In this document: positions 53,940 to 62,013 of the stretch, in pieces | How positions within the stretch are numbered: the first letter of the stretch is position 1 | How the letters are laid out: the number at the start of each line of letters is the position of its first letter | Assembly: GCF_020037475.1 (NCBI RefSeq) | Contig: NZ_JAIQDB010000011.1 | Location: 1 to 64,000 of the forward strand | Direction of reading: 5' to 3' | Origin: Sutcliffiella deserti | Lineage (GTDB): Bacteria; Bacillota; Bacilli; Bacillales; Bacillaceae_I | Length of the DNA: 64,000 nucleotides | Notes under the pieces: generated by a model | Seen by the model: only the letters and a program-made list of their open reading frames with translations | Told to the model about the DNA's origin: nothing | Databases searched by the model: none | Translations under genes and position numbers: made by a program

Positions 53940-55205
53940 TTAAATCGACCTCCTTTTGGGAAACAAAGAAACAGCCAGAAGAAGAATCAGAAGGCTCATA
54001 ACGCCTAAAGTCCAAAGATGATGGGATACCTCATGCAGCGCTCCGCCCTTTAACACATGAAGATACCCTTGCATTGCCGCTCCATTGGGGGTAAAGGCTC
54101 CAAGCTTCCACATCGATTCTGACAGCCCATCCCAAGGAATAAAGCTGCCACCTAAAAAGGCGAGCACACTAACAAGAAATCCAGAAAACATCGTGGATAC
54201 CCGCTCCGTTTCCAAGCGGTAGTTCATGGCGGTGATTAGCACCGTTATCGATCCAACGGCAAGACTTAACATCAAGGTGATCGTTAAAAAGGAAAAAAGG
54301 TTAGGCCAGCTCACATTGTATATTAGCTTGGATAATCCAAACAAAGCACAAAGCTGAAGAAATGTAACAAGCACCGCTGATATCCATTTACTCGTTCCAT
54401 AGATAAAAGGAGACACGTTTGCCAAAAGGATACGATTATACACAAAGGTCGACTTTTCCTGAAAAGCATAGCTTGCCACAAAGGAAACAACATACAGAGC
54501 AAACATCACACTCATTCCAATTGCGAAATATTCAAAGGAATTGATCGGCTCTTCCCCTTCCATTGTAGCCACTTCCCCTTGGATAGCTGACAAAGAAGCA
54601 AAATCAGGTGTGCTTTGATTCATCATCTGGGATTCCTTTGCTAATACCGTATACAACCTCATCTGATCAGTGAAATTCTCTACAATACCGGATAGGATAT
54701 TCGCTTCTAACCCTTTTTCCTCGTTTAAGTAAATCTCAAATTTTTCTATTCCTTCCTCTTCCTCGAAGAATTGATGCTTCCATGCTTCGAGACGGTAATT
54801 TTTCGGAAAGAATAGAACAGCTGCATATTCATCCGAATCGAGCGAAGCGGATAGATTTTCTTCTTCTGTTACCGTTATGAGGTCCGGCAGCTCTTCAATC
54901 ATCACTTCATCTACCAAAATTTCAGGCAAAGAAGATTGTTCCGCCGCTTCTGCCATTTGCTCGATGACGGCTTCAGGTATATTATGATTTCTCATCCACT
55001 CTTTAAATAAATCTACCTGCTCAAAAAGGTCTCCGTGATCTACAGTTCCTACCGCGATATTGAGTCCACTTTCTTCCTTCATCGTTGTACCAAGCGCAAA
55101 TCCGAGGATGGTTATTAAAATAAATGGCATGGCAATTAAAAGGATTACTTCTTTTTTATCACGAAGGAGGTGGAGAATGTCTTTTTTCATAAAAGCTAAT
55201 AACAT
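53940..55205 (-). CDS. lnrM: ABC-2 type permease (LnrM-like)
   Basis: A 421-residue ABC-2 permease with an N-terminal segment (about 15-40), an acidic extracellular loop (about 45-225) and a block of C-terminal transmembrane segments. It directly abuts the second permease gene and lies 12 bases after the ATPase. Paired with it, it would form the membrane part of the exporter. Confidence 0.77.
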   Translation of the reverse strand: MLLAFMKKDILHLLRDKKEVILLIAMPFILITILGFALGTTMKEESGLNIAVGTVDHGDLFEQVDLFKEWMRNHNIPEAVIEQMAEAAEQSSLPEILVDEVMIEELPDLITVTEEENLSASLDSDEYAAVLFFPKNYRLEAWKHQFFEEEEGIEKFEIYLNEEKGLEANILSGIVENFTDQMRLYTVLAKESQMMNQSTPDFASLSAIQGEVATMEGEEPINSFEYFAIGMSVMFALYVVSFVASYAFQEKSTFVYNRILLANVSPFIYGTSKWISAVLVTFLQLCALFGLSKLIYNVSWPNLFSFLTITLMLSLAVGSITVLITAMNYRLETERVSTMFSGFLVSVLAFLGGSFIPWDGLSESMWKLGAFTPNGAAMQGYLHVLKGGALHEVSHHLWTLGVMSLLILLLAVSLFPKRRSI

Positions 55206-55217
55206 CGCCGCTCCCTC

Positions 55218-56150
55218 CTAATCTCTTAAAGTTCGGCCCGTTAAATGGAGAAACACATCTTCGAGTGAAGGAGCCATAATTTGAATTCCTTTTAGCACTG
55301 TGCCACTTTGCTTTGCTGCTGCAAAAACATCTTCTAGAAGGTTAATCTCTTTTGGGGCCATCAGCACCACTTTTTTATCAAGGATAGTAGCTGTGGAAAT
55401 TGCTGGGTGAGTCTGAAGCCGCTGCAGAAATTCATCCTTCGCCACTTCCATCTCCACCTCAATTGTATGCTCCGAGGAAAGGATATTCTTCACTTCCTCC
55501 TTTGTTCCAGAAGCAATCACTTCCCCGCGGTCCATAATATACAGCCGCTTGCACAAAAACTCCACTTCTTCCATGTAGTGGCTTGTATAAAGAACTGTTA
55601 CTCCCTTTTCTTCATTAAGCTTTTTCACTGTTTCTAAAATATAGCTCCGAGATTGGGGGTCAATACCTACCGTTGGTTCATCCATAATGAGTATCTCCGG
55701 CTCATGCAAGAGCGCTACCGCGATATTCAGTCTTCTCTTCATTCCTCCAGAAAAGGTCTTTACTTGCTTTTTGTGCTGTTGTTCTAGACCGACTAATTTT
55801 AGCACCTCTTCTATTCGATTCTTGAGGTCTTTTTTCGGAAGTTTATAGACTTTTCCAAAAAACAACATGTTTTCTCTTGCTGTTAGGTCCGGGAATACAG
55901 CTATATCCTGCGGAACCACGCCAAGAATGGCACGAAGATGCTGCGGTTGACCCTTGATGCTTTCTCCTTTTAATAGCACCTCTCCTGCTGTTGGATGGAT
56001 CAGAGATGACAGCATCGAGATTGTCGTAGACTTTCCCGCTCCATTTGGTCCAAGCAGGCCGACCGTTTCTCCTTTTTCCAAATATAAATTAACCCCTTTG
56101 ACCGCCGGTGTACTTTTATAAGTTTTTGTTAAATTAATTGCTTCTAACAT
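55218..56150 (-). CDS. lnrL: ABC transporter ATPase (LnrL-like)
   Basis: A 310-residue ATPase with GPNGAGKSTTISML, FSGGMKRRLNIAVALLHEPEILIMDEPTVGID in separate motifs, and a C-terminal regulatory extension typical of drug-exporter ATPases (DrrA type). It powers the two permeases. GGGGGT lies before the ATG. The unit is separated from the regulator genes by a terminator at 56260-56295, so it probably has its own promoter in 56151-56259. Confidence 0.85.
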   Translation of the reverse strand: MLEAINLTKTYKSTPAVKGVNLYLEKGETVGLLGPNGAGKSTTISMLSSLIHPTAGEVLLKGESIKGQPQHLRAILGVVPQDIAVFPDLTARENMLFFGKVYKLPKKDLKNRIEEVLKLVGLEQQHKKQVKTFSGGMKRRLNIAVALLHEPEILIMDEPTVGIDPQSRSYILETVKKLNEEKGVTVLYTSHYMEEVEFLCKRLYIMDRGEVIASGTKEEVKNILSSEHTIEVEMEVAKDEFLQRLQTHPAISTATILDKKVVLMAPKEINLLEDVFAAAKQSGTVLKGIQIMAPSLEDVFLHLTGRTLRD

Positions 56151-56259
56151 TCCATGACCCCCTTTGCTACTCTTATCTTACTATCCTTTTTAAGTAATCT
56201 AACCTGTATAAAGTCATCAATTAAAGCGAAAGAGAGTTACTTTAGTCATTTTTTCCAAC

Positions 56260-56295
56260 AAAAAAACAGAAAGCCTCTAAATAGTTGCCTTCTGT
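56260..56295 (-). terminator. Terminator after the response regulator gene
   Basis: A 9-bp stem with one G-U pair (56266-56274 with 56287-56295) followed on the minus strand by TTTTTTTG. It lies about 12 bases after the lnrK-like stop codon. Confidence 0.78.
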
Positions 56296-56306
56296 GTCAG
56301 CCCCCC

Positions 56307-56939
56307 TCATACCATCCCATTTCGAATCGCATATATTGCAAGCTGGGTTCGGTCTCTCAAGCCAAGTTTTTGCAAAATGACCGTTACATGATTTTTCACC
56401 GTACCGATGGATAAATGAAGAACCTCCGCCATTTCTTGATTATTCTTACCGTCAGCGACCAACTGTAAAATGGACTGTTCTCTACTAGTTAACCTATGTA
56501 TTGGTTCTTGCGGGACAGTTGGGTTGATGAGCTTTGGAACCACTTTTCCTGCTACAGAGCTATCGATGGAAATTCCTCCGTTCATCCCACTTTCAATAGA
56601 GGAAATCAAACTCGCAGCATCAGCATCCTTTAATAAATAACCGACTGCACCGAGCCTCAAAGCTTCCATTGCATATTCATCGTCTGCAAATGTGGTGAGA
56701 ATAAGAATCTTTGCTGCCGGATCTCTGCTTTTTAATATTTTTGTCGCCTCAAGACCAGTCATCACGGGCATTCGCACATCCATGAGCACAATATCAATCG
56801 CGTGTTTCTCATAGGCATCGATGGCTTCTTTCCCGTTCACTGCCTCAGCTGCCACCTTGAAATTCGGGTTCTGCTCAATCATCATCCTGATTCCCTGCCT
56901 GACAAGTGCCTGATCTTCTGCCAGCAAAATATGTATCAT
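56307..56939 (-). CDS. lnrK: NarL/LuxR-type response regulator (LnrK-like)
   Basis: A 210-residue response regulator. The receiver domain has the phosphorylated aspartate in VLMDVRMP and a conserved lysine in LLKDAD; the C-terminal LuxR-type HTH is LTSREQSILQLVADGKNNQEMAEVL...TVKNHV. It starts one base after the kinase gene stop codon and probably activates the downstream ABC genes. Confidence 0.88.
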   Translation of the reverse strand: MIHILLAEDQALVRQGIRMMIEQNPNFKVAAEAVNGKEAIDAYEKHAIDIVLMDVRMPVMTGLEATKILKSRDPAAKILILTTFADDEYAMEALRLGAVGYLLKDADAASLISSIESGMNGGISIDSSVAGKVVPKLINPTVPQEPIHRLTSREQSILQLVADGKNNQEMAEVLHLSIGTVKNHVTVILQKLGLRDRTQLAIYAIRNGMV

Positions 56940-58064
56940 CTACCTATCCCCTTTCAGAGGAAAAACTCCTTTAATTGTAAAGTGATTTTCCGTAACAATC
57001 CTATCCATTCTCCCATGCAATGCCTCTAGCCTTTTTCGCATGTTTACCATTCCAAACCCTTCTGTTGTCATTACCGGTCCTTCTATTTTATTCACTACGG
57101 TAATCTGTAGACTATGCTCGCCCACCATTTCCACTGTTACCGCAATCTCCCTTGAACTTCCATGCCTCATCGCATTCGTCAAGCCTTCTTGCACAAAGCG
57201 GTAGATGGCGATATTTTGTTTATTCGTTAACCCAACAGACAGTACACCTGTTTTTGTTGTCAATTGGACACGCATCTGGCTTTCTGCTTCCAGCTTCCGT
57301 ATCAAGTGAATCACAGATGAGATTCCCTTTTCCTCTTCTCCCTGCAATGCCTTCACCGCTTTTCTCATGCCATCCAGACTCTCGCGTGCCAATTGCTTGG
57401 ACTGTGCAAGAATAGCCTTCACTTTCTTCTCTTGCACGGACTGCTCCGCTATAGCCAACTGCATCATTAATGCTGTCAGCTGATGCCCAACTGAGTCATG
57501 GATATCCCTCGCTATCCGATTACGCTCCTCGACTCTCGCACCTTCTTCACTTTCCATAACCTGCCGCTTCAACAGACGATATTCAACAAGCAAGCTCTTC
57601 CACTCTTTCTCTACTTTTCTATTTTCACTATAATAGAGTTGTAAAAGAAACCCGACTCCCAACACCAATAGGACAAGCAGAAGATGAAAAAAGAGAATCT
57701 CCCCTAACTCCAGTTGAAAACTGACGCTACTCATTGGAAAAAGCGTTCCCGCTACACGATACGTCCTCTCTCTCCTCGACGGTGTTATCATGCCGTCTAT
57801 TAAAAGAAAATAGAATGGGATCCACGGAAGCAAGTTAACCGGAGAAACTATTACTAACAATAGGATGGCAATTAAACTGCTTGCAAAGAAATAAGCAAAG
57901 CCTTTTTTCTCCCACAAAGGAAGGGAAAAATAGATTGCCAGAAAAGCCCCAACTATTACGATATATCCAGGTAAGACCTGTGTTGGTATATGGTGGTAGA
58001 TTGGGATAAGAATAAAACAGATACAAAGAAATATTAGTTTTATCCATAGAAAATAACTACGCAT
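56940..58064 (-). CDS. lnrJ: DesK/NarX-type sensor histidine kinase (LnrJ-like)
   Basis: A ~374-residue membrane sensor kinase. About five N-terminal hydrophobic segments (to about residue 145) precede a coiled coil and the HisKA_3 H-box ERNRIARDIHDSVGHQLTALM; the ATPase domain has NAMRHG and GFGMVNMRKRL. It has no large extracellular loop, fitting intramembrane sensing of envelope stress. I chose the ATG at 58064, with TAGGTG eight bases before; a GTG lies three codons upstream. Confidence 0.85.
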   Translation of the reverse strand: MRSYFLWIKLIFLCICFILIPIYHHIPTQVLPGYIVIVGAFLAIYFSLPLWEKKGFAYFFASSLIAILLLVIVSPVNLLPWIPFYFLLIDGMITPSRRERTYRVAGTLFPMSSVSFQLELGEILFFHLLLVLLVLGVGFLLQLYYSENRKVEKEWKSLLVEYRLLKRQVMESEEGARVEERNRIARDIHDSVGHQLTALMMQLAIAEQSVQEKKVKAILAQSKQLARESLDGMRKAVKALQGEEEKGISSVIHLIRKLEAESQMRVQLTTKTGVLSVGLTNKQNIAIYRFVQEGLTNAMRHGSSREIAVTVEMVGEHSLQITVVNKIEGPVMTTEGFGMVNMRKRLEALHGRMDRIVTENHFTIKGVFPLKGDR

Positions 58065-58307
58065 AGGGTTCACCTATTATGAAGGAAACTAGCTCTATTG
58101 TGTTGTTGTTCAAGTTGCTTCCCCTTTCTTCGTCCCCTATTTCTATCGTTATGTATCTGCTTTTATTTTTTAAAATCTCGTTGAACGTCAACTTACACTT
58201 CTCTCTACTTTACATAATTCTACATATTGTTTAAATTGTCCTGCCTTTGCTTCAAGGGGTTGATTCATAAGTTTTATTTGCAACATGATGGGTAGTCTAT
58301 TAAGGAA
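58065..58307. other. Spacer upstream of the kinase, no gene seen
   Basis: About 240 AT-rich bases expected to hold the divergent promoters of the kinase gene and the Cys-rich protein gene. No strong promoter was identified. The minus-strand ORF here has no ribosome binding site. Confidence 0.4.
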
Positions 58308-58377
58308 GGCTCTTTTCGGGAAGATTGTTGTTGGTGATAATAACTTACCCGACGCAACAATCAATGCGAAAACAGCC
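58308..58377. repeat. GGCT..GATTGTTGC repeat element, short copy
   Basis: A 70-bp version: GGCTCTTTTCGGGAAGATTG at the left and CAATCAATGCGAAAACAGCC at the right as inverted ends, with only about 30 bases between. It lies 37 bases before the Cys-rich protein gene. Confidence 0.8.
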
Positions 58378-58414
58378 TTAAAGAGGGAAACTTTTGAAGG
58401 AGGATGAAGAAGAG

Positions 58415-58744
58415 ATGACTCAACAGCAATATGAAGAGTGTATTCAAGCTTGTTTGGAATGTATGGAAGCATGTAACAATTGCTATAGTGCCTGCTTAGA
58501 AGAAGAAGATGTGAAGATGATGGCAGGCTGTATCCGCTTGGACCGGGAATGTGCGGATATTTGCGGATTGGCGGTTAAATCAATGCAATCTAACAGTCCT
58601 TTCGCAAGCCAGATTTGCCAGCTTTGCGCAGAAATTTGTGAAGCATGCGGAAACGAGTGCAAACAGCATGATCATGATCATTGTCAAAGATGCGCAGATG
58701 CATGCTTTAAATGTGCGGAAGCTTGCAGAAAAATGGCAGCTTAA
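58415..58744 (+). CDS. Four-helix Cys-rich copper-binding protein (YhjQ/DUF326)
   Basis: A 109-residue protein with 19 cysteines spaced along predicted helices (CLECMEACNNCYSAC, CQLCAEICEACGNEC, CQRCADACFKCAEAC). It matches the DUF326/YhjQ family, related to the four-helix-bundle copper storage proteins (Csp) that bind many Cu(I) ions. HDHDH lies between the last two helices. I chose the ATG at 58415, with GGAGG eleven bases upstream; the ORF runs seven codons further to a TTG inside that site. Confidence 0.88.
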   Translation: MTQQQYEECIQACLECMEACNNCYSACLEEEDVKMMAGCIRLDRECADICGLAVKSMQSNSPFASQICQLCAEICEACGNECKQHDHDHCQRCADACFKCAEACRKMAA

Positions 58745-58810
58745 TATTTTTAAAGTTGGAGAATGCTAATCTTTATTTGATTTTCGCTAAAGGTGTTCGC
58801 TTAGAAAAAG

Positions 58811-58860
58811 AGCGGTGCGGGAGCCTCCTTCCTAAGTGGGGTCCCCTGTCTACCGCTATC
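58811..58860. repeat. Truncated GC-rich hairpin repeat core
   Basis: GCGGTGCGGGAGCCTCC followed by GTGGGGTCCCCTGTCTACC matches the reverse complement of copies 4 and 5 over about 50 bases, with a small internal change and no outer stem. It is a 5'/3' truncated relic between the Cys-rich gene and the SRPBCC gene. Confidence 0.7.
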
Positions 58861-58881
58861 TCTAGCAAGGCAATTTATCTT

Positions 58882-59334
58882 TTACAGCTTTAAGGCCTCC
58901 TCCTCCACACGATCCATGTACTCTTTAACCACCTTATTATTGCTCTTCTCACTGCCAAGCTTCAACATCGCTCGTCCTACAAAATTTACTCCTTTATTGT
59001 ATCCTTCATAGATAAACTTTGTATGAGAATCATCTATTCTTTCCAGTGTAAAAGTTAAATTCATTTCAAAAGCCTTCCCTAGCACAAAACCTATCTGCTT
59101 TCGCTTCTTGTCATAATGATTTTCATATGCCAATGTTTCCACAATATACGTTTCCACCCGTTTGCCTTCGCGGTATTTTTGCTGATGTTTTGCCCCCACT
59201 TCGCCTTCTGTTTTTTCAATTAATGTGTGCTCTTCTACTTTCGGCATGGTCTTTGTTATATTTTTATCTAAAAATAACTCCCAGACTTTTTCAATATTCG
59301 CTTCGATTACTCTTTCGTCTTTCCATTGTATCAT
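58882..59334 (-). CDS. SRPBCC (START-like) family protein
   Basis: A 150-residue protein of the SRPBCC/polyketide-cyclase-like fold (MIQWKDERVIEANIEKVWELFLD...). Such proteins bind hydrophobic ligands; the ligand is unknown. Its ATG overlaps the stop codon of the upstream MerR gene (ATGA), so it is probably the regulated target or partner. Confidence 0.8.
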   Translation of the reverse strand: MIQWKDERVIEANIEKVWELFLDKNITKTMPKVEEHTLIEKTEGEVGAKHQQKYREGKRVETYIVETLAYENHYDKKRKQIGFVLGKAFEMNLTFTLERIDDSHTKFIYEGYNKGVNFVGRAMLKLGSEKSNNKVVKEYMDRVEEEALKL

Positions 59335-59675
59335 TGTTCTTCCTCCTTCCCAGACGCTAGAAATTCGTCCATCTCCTTTTGCTTGAGATAAAGATCCTCT
59401 ATCTGCATCTGTATCTGTTTCTTTTTTTCTAAGATTAATTCTTCTAAATGCGAGAAGGACTCATCCTCCATCACCGAAATCATCTCTTGTATCGTAAAAC
59501 CAAATCTTCTCAGCTTTCCCAGAAGAAGCGCAAGAAAGTAACTGCCGTCATCGTAATAGCGATAATTATTCTTCGGGTCTATGTAGGCAGGCTCCATTAG
59601 TTTCACTTCTGCGTAATATCTTAATGTTTCCTTGCTCAACCCCGTCATTTCTGAAAACTCACTCACCTTGTACAT
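59331..59675 (-). CDS. MerR family transcriptional regulator
   Basis: A 114-residue MerR-type regulator: winged-helix YKVSEFSEMTGLSKETLRYYAEVKLMEP followed by a coiled coil (LILEKKKQIQMQIEDLYLKQKEMDEF). There is no cysteine-based metal site, so it is not a metal sensor of the usual kind. The ATG at 59675 has AAAAGGGGG about eight bases before it. The promoter upstream has a 20-base spacer containing a palindrome, typical of MerR autoregulation. Confidence 0.88.
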   Translation of the reverse strand: MYKVSEFSEMTGLSKETLRYYAEVKLMEPAYIDPKNNYRYYDDGSYFLALLLGKLRRFGFTIQEMISVMEDESFSHLEELILEKKKQIQMQIEDLYLKQKEMDEFLASGKEEEQ

Positions 59676-59694
59676 GCCTTGTTCCCCCTTTTCT

Positions 59695-59726
59695 ATGATA
59701 AACCGTGGGGTACACCACATGGTCAA
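59695..59726 (-). promoter_or_regulatory. MerR-type promoter with palindrome in the spacer
   Basis: On the minus strand TTGACC (59721-59726) and TATCAT (59695-59700) are separated by 20 bases. GTGG-N6-CCAC (59705-59718) is centred in the spacer. Overlong spacers with a central dyad are the hallmark of MerR-activated promoters. Confidence 0.72.
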
Positions 59727-59783
59727 CCTTTATTTATATTATTTCTTTAAAAAGGGGGAGAAAACCTTTCTTTGCTTATATTC

Positions 59784-59815
59784 AAAAAAGACAGATGAAC
59801 TATAAGCTCATCCGT
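59784..59815 (-). terminator. Terminator of the mta-like gene
   Basis: An 8-bp stem with one G-U pair (59791-59798 with 59808-59815) followed on the minus strand by CTTTTTTG. It lies just after the mta-like stop codon. Confidence 0.75.
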
Positions 59816-59827
59816 CCACTATATTAA

Positions 59828-60595
59828 CTAGTTCTTCGTCGTCCCCGTATAAACAAACACAGCATCCCGCAAAAACGCTGCTGTTCCAGGCTGCACCTTA
59901 TCATAGTAAGCGGTAAATCTCTCATCATCGACATACATTTGAGCAAGTCCCGCATGCGCTTCTTTTGAGTAGCTGTCCCAATAGAGGCTTAGCCACTGGC
60001 AGTGAAGGTCGGCTGCCTGCTGAGCTAGTTCACCTGCTGGGTCACCACCTTGAAATGCCTTTTCCAATAAGGTGAAAATCTCTTCTTCCAACTTTTCCCC
60101 TTTTGCAAACTTTTCCTTGCTCATCCCTTTGAGCTTGGCGTTAGACAAATTGATCTGATCTTCTCCGTACTTAGAACGAATTTCTTTTCCATATTTGTCT
60201 TCGTTTTCGTTAATAAGGTTTTGCTTGAACGCTTCAAACTTTTCCGAGTTATCCATCACTAATCTCCCTTCTCTTGTCGCTAATGTCTTTTCCACATTGG
60301 CAATTAAACGGTCTAATTGCGTGCGTTTTGTCAGAAGCTTTTCACGATGGTCCACTAATGCTTTGGCATCATCAAAGGATGGAGAATTTACAATCTTTTT
60401 GATATTTTCCAAGTCTACTTCAAGCTCGCGGTAGAAAAGTATCTGCTGTAAGCGATCGACTTCTGCCTGCCCGTAAATACGATAGCCCGATGAATTCATT
60501 CTTGCCGGCTTAAGAATTCCTATTTCATCATAATAGCGGAGTGTCCGACCGGTCACACCAGCCAGTTCTGCCAACTTTTGAACCGTATATTCCAT
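59828..60595 (-). CDS. mta: MerR regulator with TipAS domain (Mta-like)
   Basis: A 255-residue regulator with an N-terminal MerR DNA-binding domain (YTVQKLAELAGVTGRTLRYYDEIGIL), a coiled coil and a C-terminal TipAS-type ligand-binding domain (from about 140: AKGEKLEEEIFTLLEKAF...HCQWLSLYWD). B. subtilis Mta is a similar multidrug-binding activator. I chose the ATG at 60595 with AGGAGG upstream, 25 codons inside the longest ORF. The promoter shows a 19-base spacer with a dyad. Confidence 0.86.
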   Translation of the reverse strand: MEYTVQKLAELAGVTGRTLRYYDEIGILKPARMNSSGYRIYGQAEVDRLQQILFYRELEVDLENIKKIVNSPSFDDAKALVDHREKLLTKRTQLDRLIANVEKTLATREGRLVMDNSEKFEAFKQNLINENEDKYGKEIRSKYGEDQINLSNAKLKGMSKEKFAKGEKLEEEIFTLLEKAFQGGDPAGELAQQAADLHCQWLSLYWDSYSKEAHAGLAQMYVDDERFTAYYDKVQPGTAAFLRDAVFVYTGTTKN

Positions 60596-60617
60596 GTGCT
60601 CACCTCCTGACAAATTC

Positions 60618-60648
60618 ACTATACTCCTTGACGTAACGTAAAGGTAAA
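60618..60648 (-). promoter_or_regulatory. Autoregulated MerR-type promoter of the mta-like gene
   Basis: On the minus strand TTTACC (60643-60648) and TATAGT (60618-60623) are separated by 19 bases. The spacer holds the dyad CCTTTACGT-T-ACGTCAAGG (60626-60644, one mismatch). Confidence 0.75.
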
Positions 60649-60731
60649 TAGGCAAGTGGAAGTTTTTCACCTTTCACCTATAAAGATGTTATTAATGGGC
60701 TATGATGGAACGTATGAAGAGTAAAATCCCC

Positions 60732-60800
60732 GTCTGGGCCTAGCTGCTATATTCCATTTTAGGCATAAAATAAATAAAATAACACCTTCACCTTTATCCC
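60732..60800 (-). pseudogene. Relic of a ctaG 3' end
   Basis: Read on the minus strand, GVILFILCLKWNIAARPRRG closely matches the C-terminus of CtaG (GVIIFILCLQWYKAAKPRQS, at 62877-62935). The nucleotides are alike at about 50 of 58 positions. There is an in-frame stop shortly upstream and no ribosome binding site, so it is a fragment. Confidence 0.75.
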
Positions 60801-60814
60801 CGTTTTTTCTCTTA

Positions 60815-60838
60815 CTTTAGCAAGTTAGTATGCTAAAG
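60815..60838. promoter_or_regulatory. Dyad upstream of the PadR operon
   Basis: CTTTAGCA - 8 bases - TGCTAAAG, a perfect inverted repeat, about 155 bases before the PadR start. A second inverted pair, CAAGATAG (60887-60894) and CTATCTTG (60955-60962), flanks a possible -10 TATACT (60902-60907). Either could be a regulator binding site. Confidence 0.4.
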
Positions 60839-60991
60839 AAGCGAAGGAGCCGTCCCCTCGCTCCACCAAAACTTTACCTTGCATTACAAGATAGCACATT
60901 ATATACTAAAGTTATCAAGTAATCCCTTAGCGTGTTTATTATTTTTTTGTAACACTATCTTGCATAACAAAGTACTAATGGGGTGAAGTTT

Positions 60992-61324
60992 ATGGCAACT
61001 AGAAGCCAATTATTAAAAGGAATTCTTGATGCATGTGTGATGGCCATTGTAGAAGAACAAACCGTGTATGGCTACGAGCTTTCACAAAAGCTGCAAAAAG
61101 TGGGACTCCCTGATATAAGCGAAGGGACCATCTACCCGGTTCTTCTTCGATTGCAGAAAAACGGTTATATTCGTGGCGAGATGCGTCCATCTGTCACGGG
61201 ACCCAACAGAAAATACTATTTTTTAACGGACAGTGGCAAGGAAGAATTGGATCGGATTGCAGGAGAGTGGATGTTAATTGCCGGTCCTGTCAGCATTCTG
61301 CTCGAAAGAGGGGGAAAATCATGA
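60992..61324 (+). CDS. PadR family transcriptional regulator
   Basis: A 110-residue PadR-type winged-helix regulator (LLKGILDACVMAIVEEQTVYGYELSQKL...EGTIYPVLLRLQKNGYI, C-terminal dimerisation helix). I chose the ATG at 60992, preceded by GGGGTG. Its stop codon overlaps the next gene (ATGA), a typical PadR-plus-HAAS operon in which the regulator controls the membrane proteins. Confidence 0.9.
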   Translation: MATRSQLLKGILDACVMAIVEEQTVYGYELSQKLQKVGLPDISEGTIYPVLLRLQKNGYIRGEMRPSVTGPNRKYYFLTDSGKEELDRIAGEWMLIAGPVSILLERGGKS

Positions 61325-61995
61325 TGAACACCAAACAGCTAATTGAAGAGAACAATGAAAAACGGAAACTTCTCACAGAAGACAATCTTAAGGTATACGA
61401 AGACTTCCTATTGTATATTCGGACAGATTTACGGATTGCCGAACATGAAGGGGAAGAACTCTTGTTGGAATTACTGGACCACTTGCTTGTAGGTCAGGAG
61501 GAAGGAAAAACGGCAGAGAATTTCTTTGGAAAAGAGCCAGTTTCTTATGCAGAAGAGCTGATTGCTGGGCTTCCTCGGGAAAAGAAGCGCAAGATGATTC
61601 CATTTACCCTCTCACAGATCTTCAACTCTCTTGGCTGGTTTGGGTTTGTATTGGGCTTCATTTATCTTATATTGCCTTCCTTTGCTGAGGTACGGGCAGA
61701 CGTTACGTTAGGCAATCTTCTAGTCATTGCACTTGCAGTGATGTTTTTTACTGGCTTCGGAGTAAACATCATTTTCAAACTAGTTCGTTCCACGCTTTTT
61801 AAAGAAAAGAAAGCCAAAAGACAGGCATATTGGAAGGCCGGCTTCTGGGGAGCAGGTTCCTTTGCCATCATCATGCTCTTTAGCTGGTTATCACCTGACT
61901 TTGGTCCGGTTGTTTCTTTCGAATGGTGGATCTACCTAGCATTCGGAGGAGTTTCCCTGCTCGTCAGTAAAGTGCTCAAAAGACTATCAAATTAA
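61321..61995 (+). CDS. HAAS/DUF1129-type membrane protein
   Basis: A 224-residue protein with a soluble N-terminal ~95 residues (LTEDNLKVYEDFLLYIRTDLRIAEHEGEELLLELLDHLL) of the kind found next to PadR regulators, followed by four hydrophobic segments. It is probably a membrane sensor or effector; the function is unknown. AGAGGGGG lies before the ATG at 61321, which overlaps the PadR stop codon. Confidence 0.78.
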   Translation: MMNTKQLIEENNEKRKLLTEDNLKVYEDFLLYIRTDLRIAEHEGEELLLELLDHLLVGQEEGKTAENFFGKEPVSYAEELIAGLPREKKRKMIPFTLSQIFNSLGWFGFVLGFIYLILPSFAEVRADVTLGNLLVIALAVMFFTGFGVNIIFKLVRSTLFKEKKAKRQAYWKAGFWGAGSFAIIMLFSWLSPDFGPVVSFEWWIYLAFGGVSLLVSKVLKRLSN

Positions 61996-62013
61996 AAGGG
62001 AGGATCTTATTTT

